Shown here: piece by piece, positions 35,186 through 43,735 of the stretch
Position numbering within the stretch: position 1 is the stretch's first letter
Layout: every line of letters starts with the position of its first letter
NCBI RefSeq assembly: GCF_031451695.1
Contig: NZ_JARWAM010000004.1
Location: forward strand, 248,001 to 312,000
Source: Franzmannia qiaohouensis
Lineage (GTDB): Bacteria > Pseudomonadota > Gammaproteobacteria > Pseudomonadales > Halomonadaceae
Reading direction: 5' to 3'
Length of the DNA: 64,000 nucleotides
Translations under genes and position numbers: made by a program
Notes under the pieces: model-generated
Told to the model about the DNA's origin: nothing
Databases searched by the model: none
The model's input: only the letters and a program-made list of their open reading frames with translations

Positions 35186-36206
35186 GATGGTACCCCGTCC
35201 TGTTGCCCTCGGCCGCGCTCGCCGCGCGACCGCCGTAATGGATCGTCAGCTGCTGCTCCCGCGAGTCGTCGAACGACATCGCCAGTGTCGCCCCCGGCCA
35301 GAAGAAGCTGGCCCGCCCCTCCGCCGGGTGATATACCGCGGTATAGATGGTGCCCAGGCCGCGCCGGTAGTCGCGGCGAAACAGCGGTGGGACGAAGAAC
35401 GCCGACACCAGGCGCTGCTCGGTGGTGGCCTCGTCGGCGACCAGGATCGATAGCTGGCGCTCGCGGATCAGCGTCTCCGAGGCCAGCGCGTGGGCGTACC
35501 ACTCGATCTTCTTCTGGTGGTTGGTGGCCACCGGCACACGGCGGATCGAGGCCGGGCGGTCCGGCGAGATCATCGCCGTGACGTAGCGGCCGCGAGCATC
35601 GCTGACGGTGATGTTGTAGGCCATGTGGGTGGGCACCCGGGCCAGCACCTCCACCGCTTGGGGGGTGGTGTCGCAGAACTCGAGGATATAGCGCAGGATG
35701 ATCGGTGCGCCGAAGCCGTCGCCGACCGTGGTGCGCCCGCCGAAGGCCAGCGACACCGTCAAGCCCTGCTCGTTGATGCCGTCGAGCACGCCCCACAGGC
35801 AGTCGCTCATGGCGATCACCCGGCGGTCGTTCCAACAGGTCGAGAGGATGGTGCCCTCGCACAGCTCCGGCGGGTAGTCGTAGTTGCGCACCAGCAGGTT
35901 GGCATGGGCGTTGGACAGCACCGCCTGGGAGCAGCCGGTGATATAGGCCGGCGGCCGGTACAGGCTAAGCATGCGCGAGGCCAGGTCGCCGCCGCCGGCC
36001 AGCGCGCAGAGCCGCTCGTAGGTCGGCAGCAGTTCCGGCATATGCCGGCTTAGCGCGTTGTAGCAGGCCAGGTAGCCGGGGCGCTCGCGCTCCGTCTCCG
36101 ACAGGTACCAGCGCTCATAGGCCGGCCAGTGGTGCTCGAACAGCGCCTGCCACTTGGCGCCGGGCTGCGCTTCCACGACGCTACGAAACTCGAGCTGCTT
36201 GTTCAT
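35178..36206 (-). CDS. C45 family autoproteolytic acyltransferase/hydrolase
   Basis: A 342-residue Ntn-hydrolase related to acyl-CoA:6-aminopenicillanate acyltransferase. C92 in YITGCSQAVLS is the expected nucleophile, freed by self-cleavage after Gly91. RNYDYP near 107-112 and CLWGVLDGINEQGLTVSLAFGGR are further family marks. Members hydrolyse or transfer acyl groups on amides. There is no signal peptide, so it is probably cytoplasmic. It starts 5 bp after the ATP-grasp gene and overlaps the decarboxylase start by 8 bp. Confidence 0.85.
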   Translation of the reverse strand: MNKQLEFRSVVEAQPGAKWQALFEHHWPAYERWYLSETERERPGYLACYNALSRHMPELLPTYERLCALAGGGDLASRMLSLYRPPAYITGCSQAVLSNAHANLLVRNYDYPPELCEGTILSTCWNDRRVIAMSDCLWGVLDGINEQGLTVSLAFGGRTTVGDGFGAPIILRYILEFCDTTPQAVEVLARVPTHMAYNITVSDARGRYVTAMISPDRPASIRRVPVATNHQKKIEWYAHALASETLIRERQLSILVADEATTEQRLVSAFFVPPLFRRDYRRGLGTIYTAVYHPAEGRASFFWPGATLAMSFDDSREQQLTIHYGGRAASAAEGNRTGYHHE

Positions 36207-36211
36207 GGTAC

Positions 36212-37678
36212 CTACAGAATCTTGAAGTTGCCGCCACCGATGGCGTGACTGACCGCGACTTCCTCGACGACCGGGTCCTGCAGCGCCTGGCCGGCGAACT
36301 GGCCGCGGATGCCGTCGATCCAGGCCTTGGCGCGCTCATTGAGCTGGAAGTCGTCGTCCATCAGCCGGCCGCGGGTGATCAGGATCCCCAGGTCGGCGCC
36401 CTCGTAGCGGAAATCGCCGACGCCGCTGATACGCACGAAGAAGGCTTCCTCCTCGCTCTCCGCGGCGTGGGGATGATAGCTGTAGTGGTCGTAGTCGATA
36501 CTGCCGTCGGCGGCCATCTTCCATACCCCGGACTGCGGCGCCTGGGTCAACAGGTCGATGCTCTCGTCGGTGTGCTTGATGACCAGCTGGCTCCAGCTGT
36601 CGATGCTGTCGGGATGCGCCCAGCGCTCGTTGATCTCGGCGATGTCGATATCGAAGTCGACGTCGGAGAACTCCAGCAGGTGGAACAGGAACAGCGGCAC
36701 GTCGGAGTGGGCAAAGGCGGCCACGTTGGTCAGCGAGCTGGCCCCGGTGACCCGCGGGTTGAGCTCGCCGAGATAGACCTCCTCGGTGTCCATGTCGATC
36801 AGGAAGTCGAGCTCGAAGTAGCCGCGATAGCCCTCGTCGCGCAGCGCCTCGCCGAACTTGAAGGTGTACTCGCGGGCCTTATCGCGCACCTCCTGGCTGA
36901 AGGCGCCGGCGAACATCTCGTTGCCGCACCAGCCGCCCTTGTAGGGGGTCAGGGTCTTGAAGCCCACCAACTCGGTCATCAGCGGTCCGACCACGGTGCC
37001 GCAGCGGGTGGTGCAGGCCTCGATGGCCGAGCCGCGGCAGTTGATGCGCTTCATGATCTTGACCTCGGGCTCGGCCTCGATCTCCTCGGCGTACTTGTAG
37101 TACTCGTCCTCGTTGGAGACGAAGAAGGTGGTGTGCCCGGAGTCGCCGTAGGCGGACTGGATCACCAGGTCCTGGGTGCCCAGTTCGGCGCTGACCTCCT
37201 GGAGGTGGGCGTAGCTGTCGACCTTGGCCAGCACGTTGGGCACGCTGGGCACGCCGACCTTGTTGCCGATGCGCACGGTCTCGATCTTGTTGTCCATGCG
37301 CGAGCGCAGCGCCGCCGGCGGAAACGCCACCTTGAGGCCGAGCTGCTGGCACACTTCCTCGGTGTGCTCGTCGAACATCAGGAAGGTCGCAGTGCCTTCG
37401 CCGCCGCGCGACTTAAGGAAGTCGATGACCTCCTTGTGCTCGAGCAGGTAGTTGTTGATGTCCTCGATGCTCTCGAAGTCGCGGGGGAATTTCTCCTTGG
37501 GCACGAAGACGTTCTTCTGGCGCCCGTCGAAGCAGTCGATGTAGTTGATATGGCGAAAGTTGCCCACCCAGTCGCCAATGCCGAGCAGATTGAAGTTGGT
37601 CGCCGAGATGAAGTAGATCGGCGTCTTGTTGTTATGGAAGTGGCGGCGCACATCAGAAATGCTTGTGATCTTGTTCAT
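36212..37678 (-). CDS. ATP-grasp ligase (biotin carboxylase-like)
   Basis: A 488-residue ATP-grasp enzyme. DLVIQSAYGDSGHTTFFV (about 170-187) is the nucleotide-binding loop; E289, D291, E305 and N307 in FELDFLID and YLGELNPRVTG fit the Mg-ATP site. No biotin or carboxyltransferase domain is present, so despite the usual biotin carboxylase label it more likely ligates a carboxylate to an amine. The start at 37678 has AAGGAG 9 bp upstream; an earlier ATG at 37822 also has AGGAGG, 12 bp away, and would add a Pro/Ala/Arg-rich 48-residue leader. Confidence 0.82.
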   Translation of the reverse strand: MNKITSISDVRRHFHNNKTPIYFISATNFNLLGIGDWVGNFRHINYIDCFDGRQKNVFVPKEKFPRDFESIEDINNYLLEHKEVIDFLKSRGGEGTATFLMFDEHTEEVCQQLGLKVAFPPAALRSRMDNKIETVRIGNKVGVPSVPNVLAKVDSYAHLQEVSAELGTQDLVIQSAYGDSGHTTFFVSNEDEYYKYAEEIEAEPEVKIMKRINCRGSAIEACTTRCGTVVGPLMTELVGFKTLTPYKGGWCGNEMFAGAFSQEVRDKAREYTFKFGEALRDEGYRGYFELDFLIDMDTEEVYLGELNPRVTGASSLTNVAAFAHSDVPLFLFHLLEFSDVDFDIDIAEINERWAHPDSIDSWSQLVIKHTDESIDLLTQAPQSGVWKMAADGSIDYDHYSYHPHAAESEEEAFFVRISGVGDFRYEGADLGILITRGRLMDDDFQLNERAKAWIDGIRGQFAGQALQDPVVEEVAVSHAIGGGNFKIL

Positions 37679-37855
37679 TTCTCTTGCTCCTTGGGGAGGA
37701 CGCTCCCTGTGCTTGGGCGATGATGACCCCGCCGCAGCCGGCGGAGCATCCTGACGGCCGTCCCCGGTAGCGGACGGCGGCATGAACCATTGGCGCAACT
37801 GTCGAATGATCTCAGCTAGCATCTAACGGGTTTCCCTCCTGCGCCGGCGGCGCGA

Positions 37856-38731
37856 TCAGATATCGTGGTGACCGTTATCCGGGCGATGCGGCTTGACCAG
37901 CGGCCCGAGCGTATCGAGGAACGGTGTCGGCGAGTTCTCACTGCGATAGACGCCGAAGTCGACGCTGCGATCGCGGAAGCTCTTGAGCGGCTGGCCAAGC
38001 CCGCGCAGGCCGACCTCACGCTCACGGCGCACCCGATTGAGATCGATCTCCAGTGGGATGATCTCCTCGCCGATACCCGCCTGGTGAATCACGTCGCCGG
38101 CCGGACCCACCACGATCGAGCGGCCGTTGCCCATGGCACCGGCGCCGTTGATATCGAAGAAATAGCACTGGTTGATCGCCGCGTTGGTGCGCGCGATGGA
38201 GAGCTCGATATCGCGGTCGATGGTGTCGGTCATGGTCGGGTGGAGGATCACCTCCGCGCCCATCGCGGCCAGGGTGCGGGTGGTCTCGGGGAACCACATG
38301 TCATAGCAGATCGAAACACCGAAGCGCCCCACATGGGGAACGTCGAAGACCACGAACTCGCTGCCACCCTCGACGCCCTCCTCGAAGGGCCGGAACGGGA
38401 ACATCTTGCGATAGCGCGCGGCTACCTGGCCCTGGGGATTGATCACGCTGAGGGTGTTGTAGATCTTGTCGCCATCGCGCTCGAACATCGAGCCGGGGAT
38501 CAGCCAGATACGGTGCTCCTCGGCCAGCTGGCAGAACATCGCCTCCATGTTGCTGGGCATCGGCTCGGCGTGATGAGTAGCGGCACCGTTGGCCACCAGC
38601 TCGCTGAACAGCACCATCTGCACGTTGGGGAATCTTGCCATCAGCAGATTGATGCGATGCCTCATGGCATCGGTGTTGTCTCCGTGGTGCAGGGCATGCA
38701 GCTGCACCCCGGCAATCGTGAAATAGGACAT
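37856..38731 (-). CDS. carbon-nitrogen hydrolase (nitrilase superfamily)
   Basis: A 291-residue nitrilase-superfamily amidase with the E44-K109-C142 triad in LFSELVANG, RYRKMFPFRP and VSICYDMWFPET. The start at 38731 has AGAGGA 7 bp upstream. Members hydrolyse amides, N-carbamoyl groups or nitriles; the substrate here is unknown. It is the first gene of the cassette, 177 bp ahead of the ATP-grasp start (33 bp if the longer ATP-grasp form is used), and 198 bp after doeX, leaving room for a separate promoter. Confidence 0.87.
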   Translation of the reverse strand: MSYFTIAGVQLHALHHGDNTDAMRHRINLLMARFPNVQMVLFSELVANGAATHHAEPMPSNMEAMFCQLAEEHRIWLIPGSMFERDGDKIYNTLSVINPQGQVAARYRKMFPFRPFEEGVEGGSEFVVFDVPHVGRFGVSICYDMWFPETTRTLAAMGAEVILHPTMTDTIDRDIELSIARTNAAINQCYFFDINGAGAMGNGRSIVVGPAGDVIHQAGIGEEIIPLEIDLNRVRREREVGLRGLGQPLKSFRDRSVDFGVYRSENSPTPFLDTLGPLVKPHRPDNGHHDI

Positions 38732-38929
38732 GCAGTTCCTCTCCAATGGCGAACGCCTGGTAAAAGATGACATCAATGGGGCCTGACCCCTGCAAGGCGG
38801 AATCGCCACAACCCGCGTATCTGAATCAGCTTATGCCAAATTCAACGGGCGTGTAACCAACGTTAACGACTTGACGACCGCCTAAATCCGCGGTTCATGC
38901 GCGGAGGGGAGCCTGGTGAGTGCCGCGTT

Positions 38930-39400
38930 TCAGCGGCTATCCAGTTGAATCGGGGGCACTTGTTGCTTGACCGTCTTGGTGACGATATAGGTGAAGTAGC
39001 GCTCGATGCCGACGTCAGAGACCAGCCAGGCGTCAATCAGGCGTTGATAAGCATCAATGGAATCAGCCTCGATCTTGAGCAGATAGTCGACACCGCCGCC
39101 CACTGCCACGCACTCGGTGGCCTCGGGCGTGGCATGGACCAGCGCCTCGAAGCGCTGGAAGCTCTCGGCGTTGTGGGCCTTGAGCTCGACCTGTACCCAC
39201 ACCGGCGTGCGCTTGACCAGCGCGTTGGCGTTGATGCGCGCCGAGTAGCCCTCGATGACGCCGGCCTTCTCGAGGCGTCGTACCCGTTCCCAGCAGGGGC
39301 TGACCGAGAGGTTGATGGCGTCGGCCAGCTTCGACTTGGTGATGCGCCCATCCTGGGCCAGGATCTCGAGGATCTTAAGATCGTAGCGATCGAGCTTCAT
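38930..39400 (-). CDS. doeX: Lrp/AsnC family regulator of ectoine degradation
   Basis: A 156-residue Lrp/AsnC protein. The N-terminal helix-turn-helix (about 4-60) includes LDRYDLKILEILAQDGRITKSKLADAINLSVSPCWERVRRLEKAGVI, and a C-terminal ligand-binding RAM domain (about 70-150) follows. It lies 27 bp after doeB with GGAAGG before the start. In Halomonas elongata the same gene follows doeB and regulates ectoine breakdown; the ligand is probably a pathway intermediate. Confidence 0.9.
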   Translation of the reverse strand: MKLDRYDLKILEILAQDGRITKSKLADAINLSVSPCWERVRRLEKAGVIEGYSARINANALVKRTPVWVQVELKAHNAESFQRFEALVHATPEATECVAVGGGVDYLLKIEADSIDAYQRLIDAWLVSDVGIERYFTYIVTKTVKQQVPPIQLDSR

Positions 39401-39427
39401 GCGCCTTCCAGTGTGTGGGAGAGAGCC

Positions 39428-40441
39428 TTAGCCGAGTGAGTCGACGATATCGGCGATAACCGCAATGGTATCACCCATGTTGACCAGCGACGGATGACGC
39501 CGCGCCGCCAGCACCCCGCTGCGGCTGGCACGGTACTCCACCGGGGCGCTGCCGCTGCGCGTCATGTCATAGACCCTGGCCACCACGTCGCCCTTCTCGA
39601 GCCGCTCCCCCAGAGCAAAACAGAGCTCCAGCACGCCGGAGTGTTCGCTCTGCACGTAGCAGCTGGCGTCGGGCATATCGAGGTAGACCTGCGGTTCGGC
39701 GGGCATCTCCACCTCACCCGCCAGCAGGCCGTAGTGGATCAGGAAGTTGCGCACACCGCGCTCGGTGATGGCCATGCTCTCGGGGGTCGAGGTCCCGCCG
39801 CCGCCGAGCTCGGTGGCGACGAAGATCTTGCCCTGGCTCTCCACCGCGGTGTCGAAGAGAGCGGCGGCATCGAGTTCGAACATCATCATGGCGTAGGGCG
39901 CGCCGAAGGCCTTGGCGCCTTCAAGGGCGCGGCGCTGCTGCTCGGGGTCGTCGAGCACGTGGGAGGCGCCGAAGGGGATGATATCCAGGGTGCGCCCGCC
40001 GGAGTGCAGGTCGAGCACCACGTCACACATCGGTGTCATCACCCGGGTGAAGTAGTCGGCGATCTTCTCGGTGACGCTGCCGTCGGGGTCGCCGGGGAAG
40101 CTGCGGTTGAGGTTGCCGCCATCGAGCCCCGAGGTGCGCTTGCCGGCCATCACCGCCGGGGTGTTCATACATGGCACGATGATTACCCGGCCGGTGACGT
40201 CCTCGGCACGCAGGCTGCTCGACAGCTTGAGCAGCGAGGTGATGCCTTCGTACTCGTCGCCGTGGTTGCCGCCGGTGAGCAGGGCGGTGGGGCCGTCGCC
40301 GTTCTTGACCACGGTGACCGGGATCATCACCGCGCCCCAGGCTGACTCGTCCACCGAGATCGGCAGCTTGAGGAAACCGTGCTGGATGCCGTCGGCATCG
40401 AAGTCGACGGTGGCGCTGATCGGGCTAGGGCGCTTGGTCAT
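39428..40441 (-). CDS. doeB: N-alpha-acetyl-L-2,4-diaminobutyrate deacetylase
   Basis: A 337-residue zinc deacylase of the succinylglutamate desuccinylase/aspartoacylase family. Zinc ligands H60 and E63 lie in TGGNHGDEYEG and H146 in LDLHSGGR. It removes acetate from N-alpha-acetyl-diaminobutyrate released by DoeA, giving L-2,4-diaminobutyrate. The start has AAGGAG 8 bp upstream. A 174-bp spacer holding a structured repeat separates it from doeA. Confidence 0.93.
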   Translation of the reverse strand: MTKRPSPISATVDFDADGIQHGFLKLPISVDESAWGAVMIPVTVVKNGDGPTALLTGGNHGDEYEGITSLLKLSSSLRAEDVTGRVIIVPCMNTPAVMAGKRTSGLDGGNLNRSFPGDPDGSVTEKIADYFTRVMTPMCDVVLDLHSGGRTLDIIPFGASHVLDDPEQQRRALEGAKAFGAPYAMMMFELDAAALFDTAVESQGKIFVATELGGGGTSTPESMAITERGVRNFLIHYGLLAGEVEMPAEPQVYLDMPDASCYVQSEHSGVLELCFALGERLEKGDVVARVYDMTRSGSAPVEYRASRSGVLAARRHPSLVNMGDTIAVIADIVDSLG

Positions 40442-40494
40442 TGTTGAAACTCCTTGTTCTTCCGTAGCAAACGGTCGCTCGGGGCTATTCCTGC

Positions 40495-40591
40495 GATAGG
40501 CCTTCAGGGAGGCGCTGTGAACCCATCCCTGGGCGCTACCGATGCCATCCCTGGCATAGGACCTCCCTTCCGGCCTATCCCAGGCGCCCCT
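40495..40591 (+). repeat. structured intergenic repeat, copy B
   Basis: Shares the core GGCGCTGTGAACCCATCCC followed by TGGGCGCTA with copy A. Outer arms at 40495-40512 and 40562-40579 pair as GATAGGCC...GGGAGG, and the inner hairpin at 40542-40557 is ATGCCA-TCCC-TGGCAT. Both stems differ in sequence from copy A but stay paired. It occupies the spacer between doeA and doeB. Confidence 0.8.
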
Positions 40592-40615
40592 CGCTGTGGC
40601 CGTTGCCGCTTTCTT

Positions 40616-41815
40616 TCAGCGCACGAATAGCTGGCGCGGGAAATTCGCCAGGGTCTCGCAGCCGGTCTCGGTGATCAGGATACTCTCGGTGATCTCCAGG
40701 CCCCACTCGTCCTCCCACAGGCCGGGCATGAAGTGAAACGTCATGCCCGGCTTCAGGATAGTCTCGTCCGAGGGGCGCAGGCTCATGGTGCGCTCGCCCC
40801 AGTCTGGCGGGTATGAGATGCCGATCGGGTAGCCGCAGCGGGCACCACCGCGGTCGAAGCCGTACTTGTCCATGGCCGCACCCAGCGCCATGGCGATATC
40901 CGCGGTGCGGTTGCCGGGCTTGGCCACCGCCAGGCCATTTTCGATGCCCTCCAGCAGCGCCGACTCGGCGCGGATGAAATCCCGCGGCGGCTTGCCGAGG
41001 AACACGGTGCGCGACAGCGGCGCATGGTAGCGTTTGAATACCCCGGCAATCTCGAAGAAGGTGCCCTCGCCCTGGCGAAACGGCGTGTCGTCCCAGGTCA
41101 GGTGCGGTGCGGCGGCGTCCTTGCCGGTGGGCAGCATCGGCACGATGGCCGGATAGTCGCCGCCGTGGACCTTGCCGTGCTCGTCGACCCAGCCTTCGAT
41201 ACCCACCCGGTAGATCTCCGAGACCAGCTTGCTCTTGGGCAGGCCCGGCTCGATCACCTCGAGAATCCGCGTATGCATGCCCTCGACGATCTTGCCGGCG
41301 ACGCGCATGTAGGCGACCTCCTGGGGCGACTTGATGGCGCGGCACCAGTTGACCAGCGCATTGGCGTCCATGAAGCGCGCATGGGGCAGCTCGCGCAGCA
41401 GGCATTGGTAGGCCTTGGCCGAGAAGTAGTAGTTGTCCATCTCCATGCCCACCACGCCCTGGTGCCAGCCGCGGTCGGGCATGATCGACTGGGCCAGGTA
41501 GTCCATGGGGTGCATGTCCGGATTCTGCACGTAGTAATCCGGGTAGTAGGTGATGTTGGCCGGGTCGATCCAGCAGGTGCGCAGCGCGCCGTTGGCGTCC
41601 ATGCGTCGGCCGTACCACACCGGCTCACCCTCCAGCCCCAGCAGTACGCACTGGTGAACATAGAACGACCAGCCGTCGTAGCCGGTGAGCCAGGCCATGT
41701 TGGAGGGGTCGCTGATGATCAGCACGTCGATGCCGCGATTAGCCATCTCCGCACGCACCTTCCATACGCGGCTGGCATACTCTTCACGAGTGAAAGGCAG
41801 GGTTACCTGATTCAT
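40616..41815 (-). CDS. doeA: ectoine hydrolase
   Basis: A 399-residue M24 (creatinase/aminopeptidase P fold) enzyme that opens the ectoine ring to N-acetyl-diaminobutyrate. The N-terminal MNQVTLPFTREEYASRVWKVRAEM and the C-terminal pita-bread domain (from about residue 165) match DoeA/EutD. The start at 41815 is preferred over an ATG five codons upstream by similarity to DoeA as I remember it. It heads the doe genes and diverges from ghrA. Related M24 peptidases are a less likely reading given the context. Confidence 0.93.
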   Translation of the reverse strand: MNQVTLPFTREEYASRVWKVRAEMANRGIDVLIISDPSNMAWLTGYDGWSFYVHQCVLLGLEGEPVWYGRRMDANGALRTCWIDPANITYYPDYYVQNPDMHPMDYLAQSIMPDRGWHQGVVGMEMDNYYFSAKAYQCLLRELPHARFMDANALVNWCRAIKSPQEVAYMRVAGKIVEGMHTRILEVIEPGLPKSKLVSEIYRVGIEGWVDEHGKVHGGDYPAIVPMLPTGKDAAAPHLTWDDTPFRQGEGTFFEIAGVFKRYHAPLSRTVFLGKPPRDFIRAESALLEGIENGLAVAKPGNRTADIAMALGAAMDKYGFDRGGARCGYPIGISYPPDWGERTMSLRPSDETILKPGMTFHFMPGLWEDEWGLEITESILITETGCETLANFPRQLFVR

Positions 41816-42166
41816 GTGGCCACTCGCCATTACCGAAAATCACCAAAACCGGCACTCCTCCTGAGGAGAAGGCCGAGCCTGCGCGTTGACCTGCTGCACT
41901 ACCTGCGTCGGAACCCGCTGAACGCTTAAGGCCGGCACGAAAATCGTTGGCCGCGGCGAGGGCTTCCTGCCAGCGGGCACGATAATGGAGGGGGTTATGC
42001 CCCATCAACATCCTGGCGACGATACTAGCACCATCGCCAAGCCCGCCGTCAAAGGCTTTATTGGCCTTTTCGCTACCGCCACGACGAACGATATGGCGCA
42101 ACAACTTTACTCGATGCGTCGCAGCGGCCGATGATGGCTGTCAGATCCCCCAAGACAGGAGACATC
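41816..42166. other. divergent doeA/ghrA control region
   Basis: 351 bp without a convincing gene. On the minus strand TTGACG (42047-42052) and TAGTAT (42022-42027), 19 bp apart, may drive doeA; spacing is longer than ideal and would give a leader of about 200 nt. A CTCCT-GA-AGGAG-like short inverted repeat lies near 41858. A minus-strand frame of about 100 codons crosses the region but runs into doeA in another frame and is not supported. Confidence 0.4.
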
Positions 42167-43093
42167 ATGCGCATTCTGGTGCATATCGACGATGCCGCCG
42201 ACTGGCAGGCGGCCCTGCAGCAGCGACTCCCCGACGCCGAGGTTTTCACCAGCGACCAGACGGTCGACGATATCGACTACCTGGCGGTCTGGAAGCCCCC
42301 TGCCGAGCTGCTCGAGCGCCACGCCGAGGCCCGCGGCATCATCAACCTGGGCGCCGGCGTCGATGCCCTGCTGAGCAACCCCGGGCTACCGGACGACACC
42401 CCCATCGTCAAGCTGCGCGATGCCGGCATGGGCGAGCTGATCGCCGACTACTGCCTCTACGGCCTGCTCCATGTGCAGCGCGACTTCGACCGCTATCGCG
42501 ACCAGCAGCAGCGCGCCGAGTGGCGCGAGCACCAGGTGCTCGACAAGGGCGACTGGCCGGTGGGCGTGCTGGGCCTTGGCGCCATCGGCCGCCATGTCGC
42601 CGAGCGCATCACCGCGGCAGGCTTTCCGGTTCACGGCTGGAGCCGCTCACCCAAGACCCTGGATGGCATCAGCTGCCACCACGGTGAGGAGGGCCTCTAT
42701 GACCTGCTGGGCCAGGTGCGCACGCTGATCACCCTACTGCCCAACACCCCCGAGACCCACCATCTGATCAACGCCGAGACCCTGGCCGCCCTACCTCAAG
42801 GCGCCAGCCTGATCAATCCAGGCCGCGGCACCCTGATCGACGAGCATGCGCTGCTCGAGGCACTGGGTGACGCCGGGCACGAGGGCCGCCTGCGCAGCGC
42901 CCTGCTCGACGCCTTCCCCGAGGAGCCGCTGCCCGCCGACAGCCCGCTGTGGCAGCACCCGCGGCTGCTGATCACCCCGCACATGGCCGGCCCCACGCCG
43001 CTCGGTGCGGCCCTCGACCAGGTAGTGGAAACCCTCGAGGCATGGCATGCCGGGCGCGACGTGCCGACCATCGACCGCAGCGCCGGCTACTGA
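42167..43093 (+). CDS. ghrA: glyoxylate/hydroxypyruvate reductase A
   Basis: A 308-residue D-2-hydroxyacid dehydrogenase. The NAD(P)-binding GVLGLGAIGRHVAERI lies near residues 138-153, INPGRGTLIDEHAL near 222 and the catalytic His in LLITPHMAGPT near 275. The short N-terminal catalytic half and GAGVDALL segment fit the GhrA subgroup, which reduces glyoxylate and hydroxypyruvate. The start has AGGAG 7 bp upstream. It is followed 75 bp later by pncA. Confidence 0.88.
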   Translation: MRILVHIDDAADWQAALQQRLPDAEVFTSDQTVDDIDYLAVWKPPAELLERHAEARGIINLGAGVDALLSNPGLPDDTPIVKLRDAGMGELIADYCLYGLLHVQRDFDRYRDQQQRAEWREHQVLDKGDWPVGVLGLGAIGRHVAERITAAGFPVHGWSRSPKTLDGISCHHGEEGLYDLLGQVRTLITLLPNTPETHHLINAETLAALPQGASLINPGRGTLIDEHALLEALGDAGHEGRLRSALLDAFPEEPLPADSPLWQHPRLLITPHMAGPTPLGAALDQVVETLEAWHAGRDVPTIDRSAGY

Positions 43094-43168
43094 GCGGCAC
43101 CAGGTTTCGCCGCGGCGCCGGGGAGCGCTAGGCTGTAAGCAATCAGGCCCGATAGGGAGAGGCAAACG

Positions 43169-43735
43169 ATGACCATGCACATCGATTACGGCCCCGGCGA
43201 CGCCCTGCTGGTGGTCGACATGCAGAACGACTTCTGCGAGGGCGGCGCCCTGGCCGTGGCCGGCGGTCGCGGCCTGATTCCCGGCATCAATGCCGAAATC
43301 GCCGCTGCCAGCGCGGCGGGCACCCTGGTGATCGCCTCCCGCGACTGGCACCCGGTCGACCACGCCAGCTTCACCCATCGCGGCGGAAGCTGGCCGCCGC
43401 ACTGCATTCAGGACACCCACGGCGCAGCCTTCCACCCCGACCTGGCGCTACCTGACGCGGCCCTGCGGGTGAGCAAGGCCACCGCCTTCGACGCCGACGC
43501 CTACTCGGCTTTCGACGCCACCGGCCTGGCCGGCTACCTGCACGAACGCAACATCACCCGGGTGGTGGTATGCGGCCTGGCGCTGGACGTCTGCGTTCGC
43601 GCCACGGCCCTCGACGCATGCCGCGCCGGCTTCGCCACCCTGCTGCTGGCGCCGCTCAGCGCCGCCGTAGACCCCGACTCGGCGGGCGACTGCCTGGCCG
43701 AGCTCGAGCGCGCCGGGGTCGAGGTACGCCAATGA
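43169..43735 (+). CDS. pncA: nicotinamidase
   Basis: A 188-residue isochorismatase-fold amidase converting nicotinamide to nicotinate. The triad is D17 (VVDMQNDF), K103 (RVSKATAFD) and C142 (LALDVCVRATALDA); metal ligands D59 and H61 lie in SRDWHPVDHASF, with H78 in WPPHC. It overlaps the nicotinate phosphoribosyltransferase gene by 4 bp (ATGA), so two consecutive salvage steps are translationally coupled. Confidence 0.95.
   Translation: MTMHIDYGPGDALLVVDMQNDFCEGGALAVAGGRGLIPGINAEIAAASAAGTLVIASRDWHPVDHASFTHRGGSWPPHCIQDTHGAAFHPDLALPDAALRVSKATAFDADAYSAFDATGLAGYLHERNITRVVVCGLALDVCVRATALDACRAGFATLLLAPLSAAVDPDSAGDCLAELERAGVEVRQ

Noticed and set aside
32357..35581. 1074-codon open frame opposite the decarboxylase
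   Set aside because: Repetitive Leu/Val/Gly/Gln/His composition typical of an antisense frame; the opposite strand has an intact PLP decarboxylase.
41784..42104. 106-codon minus-strand frame in the doeA/ghrA gap
   Set aside because: It runs into doeA in a different frame, has no good ribosome-binding site and no recognisable features.
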